Positions 1-8,571 of a DNA stretch of 64,000 nucleotides are shown piece by piece. A program made the position numbers and the translations under genes. The stretch's first letter is position 1; each line of letters opens with the position of its first letter. Source of the stretch: JAQBVV01 sp965249205. Its GTDB lineage: Bacteria > Acidobacteriota > Vicinamibacteria > Vicinamibacterales > UBA2999. A model generated the notes under the pieces. It worked only from the letters and a program-made list of their open reading frames with translations. It ran no database searches and was not told the origin of the DNA. The DNA lies in assembly GCA_965249205.1 (NCBI GenBank), contig CBDFLL010000002.1, positions 186,001 to 250,000 of the forward strand, written 5' to 3'.

Positions 1-141
1 CATGAGGCGGCAAGGGTCCGGTGCATGGTCGGTGTCCTCATGTGATTCGGCGACCGTCAATCGCAAGCCGCGAAGTCTGGCCGGTCGTTCGCGCCAAGCC
101 TATCCCAGCCGAGCTCTCCTGCCGATCCGAATGCTCAACGG

Positions 142-182
142 GGGTAGTGAGCCCCTCTTGATCCGAAAGTAGCCCACTACCC
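142..182. terminator. Possible hairpin in the gene-free left edge
   Basis: GGGTAGTG at 142-149 pairs with CACTACCC at 175-182, an 8-bp stem with a 25-base loop. No clear U-run follows, so a terminator for a gene beyond the left edge is only a guess. I see no gene in 1-283. Confidence 0.25.
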
Positions 183-271
183 TCAGTGGAAGCCCATGCG
201 CCTCGCCAGCGCGGGCGCCCTGTGGGCTAGCAGCCCCTCAAGATCTGCGTGACGCATCCGGGTGGGTCGCG

Positions 272-277
272 TAAACT
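272..277 (+). promoter_or_regulatory. -10 element (TAAACT), leaderless start
   Basis: TAAACT lies six bases before the ATG at 284 and no Shine-Dalgarno is present. This fits transcription starting at or next to the start codon. The same spacing recurs at several genes in this window. Confidence 0.45.
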
Positions 278-283
278 CGCCCC

Positions 284-1333
284 ATGAAACCGCATCTCGC
301 CGTCACAAGTCTGGCGCTGGCTATGGCCGTCAGCGTCGCCTCAGTCAACATTGCGGCCCAGAGCCCCGGCGCGAGGGACTTCGACGAGGAAATCAGGGCC
401 TCGCTGCAGGCGGCCAAACGGGCGGCCGGGTTCGAGTTCCTTGGCACGCTGGTGCGGACCTGTCTGCTGCCCCAGAGCGGCGGCGAGAACACAAGCGACA
501 ACCTGCCCCGGTACATCCGGGACCCCTCCAGCGTGGCGGCGCGCGACGCCTGGTACGCCGACTCCGCGAAGGTCTTCGACAACCTCTACTTCGTTGGCGG
601 GAAGATCCACTCATCCTGGGCGCTGACCACGAGCGACGGCATCATCATCATCGACACGATCTATCCGTACAACTCGGAAGAACTGATTGTGGGCGGCTTG
701 ACGCGGCTCGGCCTCGACCCTGAGAACATCAAGTACGTGATCATCGCCCACGCTCACGGCGACCACATCGGCGGCTCCGAGATGCTGCAGTCGCGCTACG
801 GCGCGCAGGTTGTCATGGGTAGCGCCGACTGGGATCTCGTCGAGAAGTATCCAAATCGGTATCAGAGCATGGCGCCCAAGCGCGACGTCGTCGCGGCCGA
901 CGGCATGCAGATCACGCTCGGCGACACATCCGTGACCTTGTGGGAGACACCGGGCCACACGCCCGGCACGCTCTCGTTCACCTTCACCGCGCTGGACAAC
1001 GGCAGGCCGGTCAACGTCGCGTATTCTGGTGGCACCGGCTTCAACTTCGTCAACAACACGCCGGATCCAGGCATTCGGAACTTCGACAGCTACATCGCGT
1101 CGCAACGCCACATGGCCGCACAGGCTGCCGCCACGGGTGCGACGGTTCTGCTCTCGAATCACTCGGAGTTCGACAACGCGGTCAGCAAGAACCGCATGCT
1201 CGCCGGTCGCGGCGACGGTTCGCATCCGTACGAGGTCGGCGCTGACTGGGTCGCGAGATATTTTCAGGTTTTGGAAAACTGTGCCCGGGCGGCACAGCTC
1301 AGGCTGGAGCAGGAGCAGGCGAACCCACATTAG
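284..1333 (+). CDS. Secreted metallo-beta-lactamase-fold hydrolase
   Basis: 349 residues. The first ~25 form a signal peptide (Lys, then an Ala/Val-rich core ending near AAQS), so the protein is probably periplasmic. The metallo-beta-lactamase fold is shown by HAHGDH at residues 156-161 (the HxHxDH zinc motif), followed by a GHTPGT segment and, further on, SNHSEFD, the usual later metal ligands. Layout and length resemble subclass B3-like or general MBL-fold hydrolases. The substrate cannot be read from sequence, and beta-lactam activity should not be assumed. The gene stands alone, with a leaderless-type promoter and 76 bases to the next gene. Confidence 0.85.
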   Translation: MKPHLAVTSLALAMAVSVASVNIAAQSPGARDFDEEIRASLQAAKRAAGFEFLGTLVRTCLLPQSGGENTSDNLPRYIRDPSSVAARDAWYADSAKVFDNLYFVGGKIHSSWALTTSDGIIIIDTIYPYNSEELIVGGLTRLGLDPENIKYVIIAHAHGDHIGGSEMLQSRYGAQVVMGSADWDLVEKYPNRYQSMAPKRDVVAADGMQITLGDTSVTLWETPGHTPGTLSFTFTALDNGRPVNVAYSGGTGFNFVNNTPDPGIRNFDSYIASQRHMAAQAAATGATVLLSNHSEFDNAVSKNRMLAGRGDGSHPYEVGADWVARYFQVLENCARAAQLRLEQEQANPH

Positions 1334-1409
1334 CCGACGGTAGCCGGCCCGCGACTCCGGAAGCACCGGGATCGTTCTACGCGGGTCGCGGCAAGACTGA
1401 AAGACGCCA

Positions 1410-1781
1410 ATGGCAGCAGACACCCCGCGCCACGACGACCTGCACGACCTCGTGGCCACCGCTCACCGGGATCGCGACCGGCGCGCCCGCAGCTATCGAG
1501 CCCGCGCGCTGCAGTTGTTTCCGCCTGTCTGCGGCGTGTGCGGCCGCGACTTCGCCGGGGCAAAGCTTCGCGAGCTCACCGTGCACCACAAGGATCACAA
1601 CCACGACAACAACCCACCGGACGGCAGCAATTGGGAGTTGCTCTGCGTCTACTGCCACGACAATGAGCACGGTCGAAAGGACGTCGCCGACGCGTATACA
1701 GGTTCGTCTGACGCGGACGCTCCGGCGCCGTCCACCTACCAGCCATTCGCCGGTCTCGACAAGCTGTTAAAGAAACCGTAG
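1410..1781 (+). CDS. YajD-like HNH nuclease
   Basis: 123 residues. Two CxxC pairs (C41-C44 and C79-C82) bracket a VHHKDHNHDN segment with H59/H60, followed by CHDNEH. This is the HNH/beta-beta-alpha-metal nuclease signature of the small YajD family, and the length is typical for it. A GAAAG stretch about ten bases upstream could serve as ribosome site for the ATG. The cellular role of this family is poorly known. The stop codon lies eight bases before the left foldback repeat, so the coding region is not disturbed by it. Confidence 0.85.
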   Translation: MAADTPRHDDLHDLVATAHRDRDRRARSYRARALQLFPPVCGVCGRDFAGAKLRELTVHHKDHNHDNNPPDGSNWELLCVYCHDNEHGRKDVADAYTGSSDADAPAPSTYQPFAGLDKLLKKP

Positions 1782-1788
1782 TCAGGAC

Positions 1789-2046
1789 CCGGTTTCATAG
1801 CCTCCAGCCAGGTCCCGTCCGCGGACAGCCCCATTCGTGGCCAGATGTGTCACCGGCCATGAGCCGCGGCACCTCCTCTGCAAACCGGCTCCGCTCGCAT
1901 CACAGACGGATCCAGGAGGGAACATCTTGCCTCGCGTCGCGGCTGGCGCCAGCCCTACGGTTTGCGCCGGAGGTGCCGCGCCTCACAGCCGGTGGTAATC
2001 ACTAAGCGGTGACTCGCGGCCACCCGCAACGAGATTATGAATCCGG
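1789..2046 (+). repeat. Foldback (MITE-like) element, left copy
   Basis: About 258 bases, starting CCGGTTTCATAGCCTC and ending GAGATTATGAATCCGG, i.e. imperfect 16-base terminal inverted repeats. Inside, the arm 1853-1888 is an imperfect reverse complement of 1958-1992, and a perfect 14-bp palindrome GGCTGGCGCCAGCC sits at 1941-1954, so the whole element can fold on itself. A near-identical copy lies inverted at 5319-5581. The right end touches the stop codon of the minus-strand gene at 2047. It has no coding capacity of its own. Confidence 0.85.
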
Positions 2047-5000
2047 CTACGCCTTAGGCCGCGGCCAATGGCGTGCCGCGGCTTCGGCGTCTTCCAGTTC
2101 TTCCTTGCGTCGCCAGTAGCCATGTTTCTTGATCAGCCGACGGGCTTCGGTCAGGTCATCGCGCGGACCGCGCGCGTGGCCGTTTGGATCTGCTGGACCG
2201 GCCACAGCACTCAGATCGGTCGCCCACGGATACGGCGTGACGGCATGGAAGAGCCTCGCGCGGTAGAGATGGATGTCGGCGAGGAAGAGGGGCATGGGGC
2301 CGCGCTCGGCGATCTCCCAAGCCTCGTCCAGGTCATTCATCGTGCTCGCCTCACCCGCCACCGCCTGCGCCTCTTGGTTGAGAAGTCTCTGCCGTGTGGC
2401 TATCGCACAGGAGCACCAGGCGCGGGTGAAGAGGCCGCGGGGAAGCTCGTCGCTCTGTCCCGCGCGGCGGAGACCGTCCACGGCGGCGATAACCTCAGTC
2501 GCCGCGGACGTGAGCCCAACTTGATCGTCCGCGGACTCGAGTATCAACCTGTAGAGCTTGGCGCGGCCCAGGGTCAGGTGGTCGAGAGCGATGCTGAGAA
2601 GCGCGTCGCTAGGAACTCGCCATTCGAACATCTTCGCACCGCGCGCGGCGACGGCGCGACAGGAGGCCACGCTCGTCGCCGCCGCCGACCGACTGTCAGC
2701 ATCCGCCGCCTCTCGTCGGCTGCCCCCAAGCAGCATGTGCCACGCGCCACGCGCCGCCTCCATCAAGAGCAGCTCGCAATATCGGAAGCCCTGCACCGAA
2801 TACAGCAACGGGTATTGAGGCTGATTCTGGGCCTGCATTTTCTCGGCCTCGCGGAAGAGCGCTTCCGCCTCGGCCCGGCGGCCCGCATGGTGCAGGGCAT
2901 CGGCATGGGTCGTGCGCTTGCCCATCCGCTGAAACGCATCGCCCGTGCGATCGGCGTAGGTAACGGACTGCTCGGCGTCCTCCACCGCCCCGGCCACGTC
3001 GCCCAGCGTCAGCTCCAGTTCGCTAAGGTTGCTGGCGCTGATGGCAGCGTTTGTCCAATCCTCCTGCTTGTCCATCAAGACAACCGTTGTCCGCATCGGT
3101 TCGACGGCCTCGGTTAACCGACCCAAGCCGCGCAGAAGCACGGCGGTTGTACCCAACAGGACCCCTTGGTCATTCTCTTTGAGTGAAGGCGAGACGCGGC
3201 TCCACGGGGTCTCGAAGAAGGAGGCGACGGCCCCAAGTTCGGAACCTAAGGCGCCGAGCTTCCTGGCGCTGTAGTAATTGTTCTGTTTGCGAATGCGTTC
3301 GAACCACACCTTGTCATGCGCCTCCTGCTGCATCCCTGCTTGGCAGCCGTGGGCGACGGCCTGGTAGAGCGGTTGGAGGTCTTTGAGTGTGGGCTCGTCG
3401 CCTTCATTTGTGGTCGCGCAGAGGTGTTCGTAGAGCCGCCGGTGCGCGGCACGCCAGGCTTCGGGTTGCTCCTTCAGGACACGCCGGGCGAAGTATTCCC
3501 GAATGAGCGGATGCGAATCGAGCGCGACGAGGCTCTTGGCCGCATCACGGTTCACGGTGAGCAGCTTCGCCTCCTCGAGCCGGGTGAGCGCGATGTTCAA
3601 CTGGCTTGGCGCAATCGACTTCTTTGCTACCGTGAAGAGCGCCTCGGTCAGACCTGGGATGACGGGGCCTGTCCACAGCGCCTCCAGGCAGTCGGCGGTG
3701 GCCGGGCGGTCGAACAGGCCGAGCAACCGCAGCAGAGCGACCGCGCGCCGGCCCTTCTGATTCTCTTCCCCGGTTTTCCCTCCGGTCTCGAGTGACTGCA
3801 CATACGCATCCATGACATGGAAGGCATGGCCGCCCTGCTCCTCCGCATCCGCCTCGTCGAGCTTCACGAGGTCGCGCCGACGAATGTCTCCGGCGTGGGC
3901 GTCGCGGAGGAACGTGCCGATCAGGTTGAGCGTCAGCGCGTGGCCCTTCACATCTGCGACGAGTGCCTCGAACTCCCTTTGACGCCCAACTACGCCGAGC
4001 GTCCTGAGTAGCGCCACGCCGGCTTCCGGCAACAACCGCAGGAGTACCTCCTCTGGCGCTGTCGTCTGCCAGTAGGCGCGCAAGTCCGGGATGGAATATC
4101 GCGTGGTGACGACGCAGAGGCCGTTGCTGGTAGCGGCCAGCCCTTTGAGCACAGCGGCAAGGCCCTGGTCCTTCAGTTCGCCCGGCGTGGGAGAGGTGGG
4201 CGCGTATTGCAGCGGCTCCAGGCCATCCAAGATGAGCAGTGCCCGCCGTTCGCCGGCGAGCTGGGCGAGCCGCCGGCCCTTGTCGAACGCGCCAGCGCTA
4301 CCCTCCGCCATCTCCGCGTCGCCGAAGAACGTGAGCGCCTTGAGAAACAGGTCGGACGACACCGCCATCTGCTCCCGCGTGCCCTGGCTGTAGAAGGACC
4401 ACGCAAACACCGCATCGCACCCCGGCCAGTCCTGATGCGCCAGCTCCGCCGCCCACTTCGCCACGAGCGACGTTTTTCCCTCGCCCCCGAGTGCGACGAA
4501 GGTGAGAATGTGCGGTCGCTTCGTCTCGCCGCGCACCGCCTTGTCCCAGGCGTTGGCAAGGAGCTTGGTCTCGGTCTCGCGACCGATAAGTTCCGATGGT
4601 GCGTATTTGATGATGCGTAAGATATCGACCTTCGCCGTCTGAGTGGCGGATGTTTCGCCGAAGGTAAGCGCGGTCCCTTTTCGACGATGTCTGGGCTTGA
4701 GCGCGCCGACCGGAAGCGGCTCCACACCTGCCCGCTCCAGCAACAAATCGTAAAGGCGCTGGTAGTTACTCTCAGAGGTCAGGGAGTAGTGGCTGACCGA
4801 ACGCATCGGCTCTGGGATCCAATCCTCAGTGGCGGCAGACAAGAACACCGGCACAAACTTCAGCGTATTACTGCGACTGCCGTAGATTTCTTGGGTGATG
4901 AGGGCACCCTCCCAATCGACGCCCTTGCCCTTACCGAGTTTTTCATGCCCGCGGAATCGGCGGTAGTAGGTTTCGGTGCAGACGACAAGAACGGAGCCCG

Positions 5001-5178
5001 CGGCATCGAGTTGATCGAGCATCCAGCGCGGCCAGCCCTGCTGGGGTGCGCCGTTCACGTACTGGTCAAGGAGAGTCTCGATGCCGTCCTGGCGCAGCCG
5101 TTCGGAGAGCGCAAGCACTTGTTTACTATGCTCGACGGAATCGTGGCTGTAGCTGATGAAGACCGTGTTCTGTTTCAT
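2047..5178 (-). CDS. SEFIR-domain STAND NTPase with TPR C-terminus
   Basis: 1043 residues in three parts. Residues ~1-150 are a SEFIR/TIR-related domain: FISYSHDS at 8-15, alternating hydrophobic strands, VLVVCTETYYRRF near 63-75, and W89-E90. Residues ~195-480 are a P-loop STAND NTPase: ELIGRE at 196-201, Walker A ALGGEGKTS at 229-237, Walker B ALLILD at 313-318. The remainder is helical and TPR-like, as in ligand-sensing C-termini. Known families of this layout (NLR-like, SEFIR and TIR anti-phage proteins) sense a trigger, oligomerise and switch on the N-terminal effector; that role is inferred here. The gene stands alone between inverted foldback repeats, and nothing nearby suggests a partner. 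Confidence 0.85.
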   Translation of the reverse strand: MKQNTVFISYSHDSVEHSKQVLALSERLRQDGIETLLDQYVNGAPQQGWPRWMLDQLDAAGSVLVVCTETYYRRFRGHEKLGKGKGVDWEGALITQEIYGSRSNTLKFVPVFLSAATEDWIPEPMRSVSHYSLTSESNYQRLYDLLLERAGVEPLPVGALKPRHRRKGTALTFGETSATQTAKVDILRIIKYAPSELIGRETETKLLANAWDKAVRGETKRPHILTFVALGGEGKTSLVAKWAAELAHQDWPGCDAVFAWSFYSQGTREQMAVSSDLFLKALTFFGDAEMAEGSAGAFDKGRRLAQLAGERRALLILDGLEPLQYAPTSPTPGELKDQGLAAVLKGLAATSNGLCVVTTRYSIPDLRAYWQTTAPEEVLLRLLPEAGVALLRTLGVVGRQREFEALVADVKGHALTLNLIGTFLRDAHAGDIRRRDLVKLDEADAEEQGGHAFHVMDAYVQSLETGGKTGEENQKGRRAVALLRLLGLFDRPATADCLEALWTGPVIPGLTEALFTVAKKSIAPSQLNIALTRLEEAKLLTVNRDAAKSLVALDSHPLIREYFARRVLKEQPEAWRAAHRRLYEHLCATTNEGDEPTLKDLQPLYQAVAHGCQAGMQQEAHDKVWFERIRKQNNYYSARKLGALGSELGAVASFFETPWSRVSPSLKENDQGVLLGTTAVLLRGLGRLTEAVEPMRTTVVLMDKQEDWTNAAISASNLSELELTLGDVAGAVEDAEQSVTYADRTGDAFQRMGKRTTHADALHHAGRRAEAEALFREAEKMQAQNQPQYPLLYSVQGFRYCELLLMEAARGAWHMLLGGSRREAADADSRSAAATSVASCRAVAARGAKMFEWRVPSDALLSIALDHLTLGRAKLYRLILESADDQVGLTSAATEVIAAVDGLRRAGQSDELPRGLFTRAWCSCAIATRQRLLNQEAQAVAGEASTMNDLDEAWEIAERGPMPLFLADIHLYRARLFHAVTPYPWATDLSAVAGPADPNGHARGPRDDLTEARRLIKKHGYWRRKEELEDAEAAARHWPRPKA

Positions 5179-5199
5179 GACTGCTGCAGTAATCCGGTC

Positions 5200-5205
5200 A
5201 CTATA
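5200..5205 (-). promoter_or_regulatory. Possible -10 (TATAGT) for the SEFIR-STAND gene
   Basis: TATAGT on the minus strand lies 22 bases upstream of the ATG at 5178, in the 140-base space between the gene and the right foldback copy. No convincing -35 is visible. Confidence 0.3.
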
Positions 5206-5318
5206 GCCGAGCTACTGAATCGTCTGGAATCAGCGCAGCGAATACTGATCTGCCTCCCCTGCTCTTGCGTGAGTTGATGAGGCGAAGCGGGTGGCGCTTG
5301 GCGCCAAGGAGACCCTTC

Positions 5319-5581
5319 TTCATAACCTCGTCGCGATTGGCCGCGATTCACCGCCTGGTGATCACCACCGGCTGTGAGGCGCGGCACCTCCGGCGCAAAC
5401 CGCAGGGCTGGCGCCAGCCGCGACGCGAGGCAAGATGTTCCCTCCTGGATCCGTCTGTGATGCGAGCGGAGCCGGTTTGCAGAGGAGATGCCGCGCCTCA
5501 TGGCCGGTGACACATCTGGGCACGAATGGGGCTGTCCGCGGTCTTCCGCGGACAGGACCCGCCTGGAGGTTATGAATCCGG
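5319..5581 (-). repeat. Foldback (MITE-like) element, right copy, inverted
   Basis: Reverse complement of the element at 1789-2046, near-identical by eye through its central ~190 bases. It has the same 14-bp palindrome (5406-5419) and an 11-base insertion that creates an extra small hairpin near 5538-5555. The outer end (GAGGTTATGAATCCGG, 5566-5581) is intact and nearly touches the purK stop codon. The inner end has lost the terminal CCGG. With the left copy it frames the SEFIR-STAND gene. The stretch 5179-5318 between the gene and this repeat holds only the possible promoter. Confidence 0.85.
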
Positions 5582-5582
5582 T

Positions 5583-6716
5583 TTAGATCAGCAGCGCGTC
5601 GCGCGCACCGACGACGAGGTCCTGCGCCTCGTTGACTGTCGCGCCGACCGCTGTCAGATGCCCCATCTTCCGCCCCGGTCGGGGGTTGGTCTTGCCGTAA
5701 AGGTGCAGCTTGACGTCGGCGAACCGGAAGGCAGCCGCCCAGTTCGGCTCGCCGTCCACCCAGAGGTCGCCAAGCAGGTTCGCCATCGCGGCCGGGCGCG
5801 GGATCTCCGCCGACCCAAGCGGGAGACTACACACGGCGCGCACCTGCTGCTCGAACTGGCTGGTCACGGCAGCGTCGATCGTGAGGTGGCCGGAGTTATG
5901 GGGCCGCGGGGCCAGCTCGTTGACCAGCAGGTCGCCATCGGTGCTGACGAAGAACTCGACACACAGCACACCGACGTACTGCAGCTCTTCGAGAATCGTC
6001 CGCGTGATGTCGTTCGCCTGTGTCACCACGGCCGGTGGGATCGCGGCCGGCACAGTCGTGACATCGAGGATGTGATCGCGATGGCGGTTCTCGAATGGTA
6101 AGTACATGGCGATCTCGCCGTCGCCGCCCCGGGCGGCGATGATCGAGATCTCTGCCTGCAGGCTGATGAACTTTTCCACGACCGCCGCCTGGTGACCGAT
6201 GGCGGTCCAGATAGGTTCTACGTCGGCCGGCGTCGCGACCTTGTGCTGCCCCTTGCCATCGTACCCAAAGGCGGCGGTCTTGATGACGGCGGGCGTTCCG
6301 ACGCGGGCCACCGCGTCCCATAACTCGTCAAAACTCTCGGCGGACGCAAACGGTACCGTCGGCACTCCGCGGTCCGCGAGAAACGTCTTCTCGCGGGCAC
6401 GCTGCTGAGCGATGTGCAGCGCGACGCCAGACGGGCAGACCGGCACGAGTGCCTCCACGGCGTCGATCGCCTCGGTCGGGATGTTCTCGAACTCGAACGT
6501 GACCACGTCCACGCCGCGCGCGAACGTGCGCACCGCATCGAGGTCAGCATACGGTGCGCTCACCTCCAGGTCGGCGATCTGTCCTGCAGGTGAGTCGTCT
6601 TCGGGAGAAAACGTGTGGACGCGGTAGCCCATTCGCCTGGCGGCCATCGCGAACATGCGCCCAAGCTGGCCGCCCCCGAGCAGGCCCAGGGCCGCGCCCG
6701 GCGCCACGCGCGTCAC
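5583..6716 (-). CDS. purK: 5-(carboxyamino)imidazole ribonucleotide synthase
   Basis: About 377 residues. PurK uses ATP and bicarbonate to carboxylate aminoimidazole ribonucleotide to N5-CAIR in purine synthesis. The N-terminal nucleotide-binding loop GLLGGGQLGRM (11-21) begins an ATP-grasp fold, and the C-terminal PRPGRKMGHLT segment is typical of the family. I chose the GTG at 6716 because it overlaps the purE stop codon (GTGA) and gives the usual length. Longer readings only run antisense-frame through purE. It is the last gene of icd-purE-purK, and its stop codon abuts the right foldback repeat. Confidence 0.93.
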   Translation of the reverse strand: MTRVAPGAALGLLGGGQLGRMFAMAARRMGYRVHTFSPEDDSPAGQIADLEVSAPYADLDAVRTFARGVDVVTFEFENIPTEAIDAVEALVPVCPSGVALHIAQQRAREKTFLADRGVPTVPFASAESFDELWDAVARVGTPAVIKTAAFGYDGKGQHKVATPADVEPIWTAIGHQAAVVEKFISLQAEISIIAARGGDGEIAMYLPFENRHRDHILDVTTVPAAIPPAVVTQANDITRTILEELQYVGVLCVEFFVSTDGDLLVNELAPRPHNSGHLTIDAAVTSQFEQQVRAVCSLPLGSAEIPRPAAMANLLGDLWVDGEPNWAAAFRFADVKLHLYGKTNPRPGRKMGHLTAVGATVNEAQDLVVGARDALLI

Positions 6717-7198
6717 GGCAGCGGTACCTGCCGTACTTTCTCGGTCTGCTGGTCGCGAAAGGCGCGGAGCTTCGCCCTCAGATCCGGGCGTGAGTTGGAC
6801 AGAATGGAGACGGCAAGGAGCCCCGCGTTGGTCGAGCCTGGCTTGCCAATGGCCAACGCGCCCACTGGGATGCCGCCCGGCATCTGGGCAATCGAGAGCA
6901 GGGAGTCGAGACCCTTGAGCGCCGCGCTCTCGACAGGCACGCCGAGGACCGGCACGACAGTCAATGCGGCGACCATACCGGGCAGGTGCGCCGCGCCGCC
7001 GGCGCCGGCGATGATGACCTCGACGCCGCTGGCTTCGGCGCCCGTTGCAAACTCGGCCATCCACGCCGGTGTCCGGTGAGCCGATACGATATGGCGCTCG
7101 TAGGGCACCTCAAAGCGGTCGAGCACGTCGACCGCATGTTTCATCGTCTCCCAGTCGGATAACGACCCCATGACGACGGCGACGAGCGGCTCTGCCAT
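6713..7198 (-). CDS. purE: N5-CAIR mutase (class I PurE)
   Basis: 161 residues, the normal size for class I PurE, which converts N5-CAIR to CAIR after PurK. GSLSDW at 11-16 and SAHRTP at 39-44 are the substrate-binding and catalytic motifs, and AGAGGAAHLPG follows. The presence of purK next door supports the two-step class I route rather than the animal-type class II enzyme. The gene starts six bases after icd and overlaps purK by four bases, so the three are probably co-transcribed with coupled translation of the last two. Confidence 0.95.
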   Translation of the reverse strand: MAEPLVAVVMGSLSDWETMKHAVDVLDRFEVPYERHIVSAHRTPAWMAEFATGAEASGVEVIIAGAGGAAHLPGMVAALTVVPVLGVPVESAALKGLDSLLSIAQMPGGIPVGALAIGKPGSTNAGLLAVSILSNSRPDLRAKLRAFRDQQTEKVRQVPLP

Positions 7199-7204
7199 TA
7201 GAAA

Positions 7205-8437
7205 CTACTTTGTCATCCTTGCCTTGAGTTCACCGTCGATCGCCGCCATGAACTCGTCGGTAGTCAGGTACGGCTGATCCTTGTCGATCAGGATAGCCAG
7301 ATCCTTGGTCATCCGGCCCGATTCGACGACGTCCACGCACACCTGCTCCAGCGTCACTGCGAAGGTGACCACGTCCGGCGTGTCGTCGAACCGGCCGCGA
7401 TACTGCAGTCCACGCGTCCACGCATAGATCGACGCGATCGGATTGGTCGACGTCGGCTTTCCCTGCTGGTGCATCCGGTAGTGGCGCGTGACCGTGCCGT
7501 GGGCGGCTTCGGCCTCCACCGACTTGCCATCGGGCGACATCAGCACCGACGTCATCAAGCCCAGCGATCCGTAGCCTTGGGCCACCGTATCGGACTGCAC
7601 GTCGCCATCGTAGTTCTTGCAAGCCCACAGATAGCCACCGTCCCACTTCAGACTGGCCGCCACCATGTCGTCGATCAGGCGGTGCTCATAGGCCAGGCCC
7701 TTCGCCTCGAACGCCTGCCTAAAGTCGGCGTCGAAGACGCGCTGGAATGTGTTCTTGAACGTGCCGTCATACACCTTCAGGATCGTGTTCTTCGTCGAGA
7801 GATACACCGGGTAGTTGCGGCCGAGCGCATACGTGAAGCAGGCACGGGCGAATCCCTCAATCGAGGCGTCGAGGTTGAACATACCCATCGCGACGCCGCT
7901 GCCCGGCGTCTTGATGACTTCCCGCTCGATCGGCGCCTCTCCACTGCCGCTGGCCGGCGTCCAGCTGATCGTGATCGTGCCAGGACCCGGGAAGTGGAAA
8001 TCCTGCGCACGGTACTGATCGCCGAAGCCGTGGCGCGCAACGACCACGGGTTTGTTCCAGTGCGACACGATGCGCGGCACGTTGCGGCAGACGATCGGCT
8101 CTCGGAAGATCGTGCCGTCAAGGATGTTCCGGATCGTGCCGTTGGGCGACCGCCACATCTGCTTGAGATTGAACTCTTTCACCCGGCCTTCGTCAGGTGT
8201 GATCGTGGCGCACTTCACCGCGACGCCGTATCGCTTGGTCGCTTCGGCCGAATCGATCGTGACCTGGTCGTCCGTCTCGTCGCGCGACTCGACGGCAAGG
8301 TCGTAGTATTTCAAGTCGATATCGAGGTACGGCAGGATCAGCGTTTCGCGAATCTTCTGCCAGATGATCCGGGTCATTTCATCCCCGTCCATCTCGACAA
8401 CCGGGTTCTTTACGTTGATCTTGCCCATCGTGCTCAT
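7205..8437 (-). CDS. icd: NADP-dependent isocitrate dehydrogenase
   Basis: 410 residues. It oxidatively decarboxylates isocitrate to 2-oxoglutarate in the TCA cycle. The sequence is of the homodimeric eukaryote-like subfamily: MDGDEMTR at 16-23, SPNGT at 97-101 in the substrate loop, RNILDGTIFREP after it, and RHGFGDQYRA near 135-144. It differs clearly from the E. coli-type enzyme. The ATG at 8437 is preferred over a GTG 18 bases upstream because AGGAG lies five bases before it. First gene of the icd-purE-purK run. Confidence 0.93.
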   Translation of the reverse strand: MSTMGKINVKNPVVEMDGDEMTRIIWQKIRETLILPYLDIDLKYYDLAVESRDETDDQVTIDSAEATKRYGVAVKCATITPDEGRVKEFNLKQMWRSPNGTIRNILDGTIFREPIVCRNVPRIVSHWNKPVVVARHGFGDQYRAQDFHFPGPGTITISWTPASGSGEAPIEREVIKTPGSGVAMGMFNLDASIEGFARACFTYALGRNYPVYLSTKNTILKVYDGTFKNTFQRVFDADFRQAFEAKGLAYEHRLIDDMVAASLKWDGGYLWACKNYDGDVQSDTVAQGYGSLGLMTSVLMSPDGKSVEAEAAHGTVTRHYRMHQQGKPTSTNPIASIYAWTRGLQYRGRFDDTPDVVTFAVTLEQVCVDVVESGRMTKDLAILIDKDQPYLTTDEFMAAIDGELKARMTK

Positions 8438-8571
8438 GGTCTCCTGATTCGCCACCGAGGCCGGTCCCTGATTCGGTAACGCATCACCATGCGTCCACCG
8501 CGTCTATCCGTGGAAGAGAAACGGTGATTATATCGCGATGCCCCGAAGACGTCCTGCGAAGCGCCCGCCCT

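Noticed and set aside
611..1459. Long minus-strand frame over the metallo-beta-lactamase gene
   Set aside because: It is the antisense shadow of a clear enzyme with signal peptide and metal motif, and it has no family features.
2068..3117. Plus-strand frame of 349 codons inside the SEFIR-STAND gene
   Set aside because: Antisense to a coherent multi-domain protein; Arg/Pro-rich and without recognisable motifs.
5200..5581. CRISPR-like or attachment-site interpretation of the repeats around the SEFIR gene
   Set aside because: There are only two copies, each long and self-complementary, with no spacers and no integrase nearby.
6717..7064. Upstream extension of purK to 7064
   Set aside because: It would run in an alternate frame through purE. 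The GTGA overlap at 6716 gives normal PurK length.
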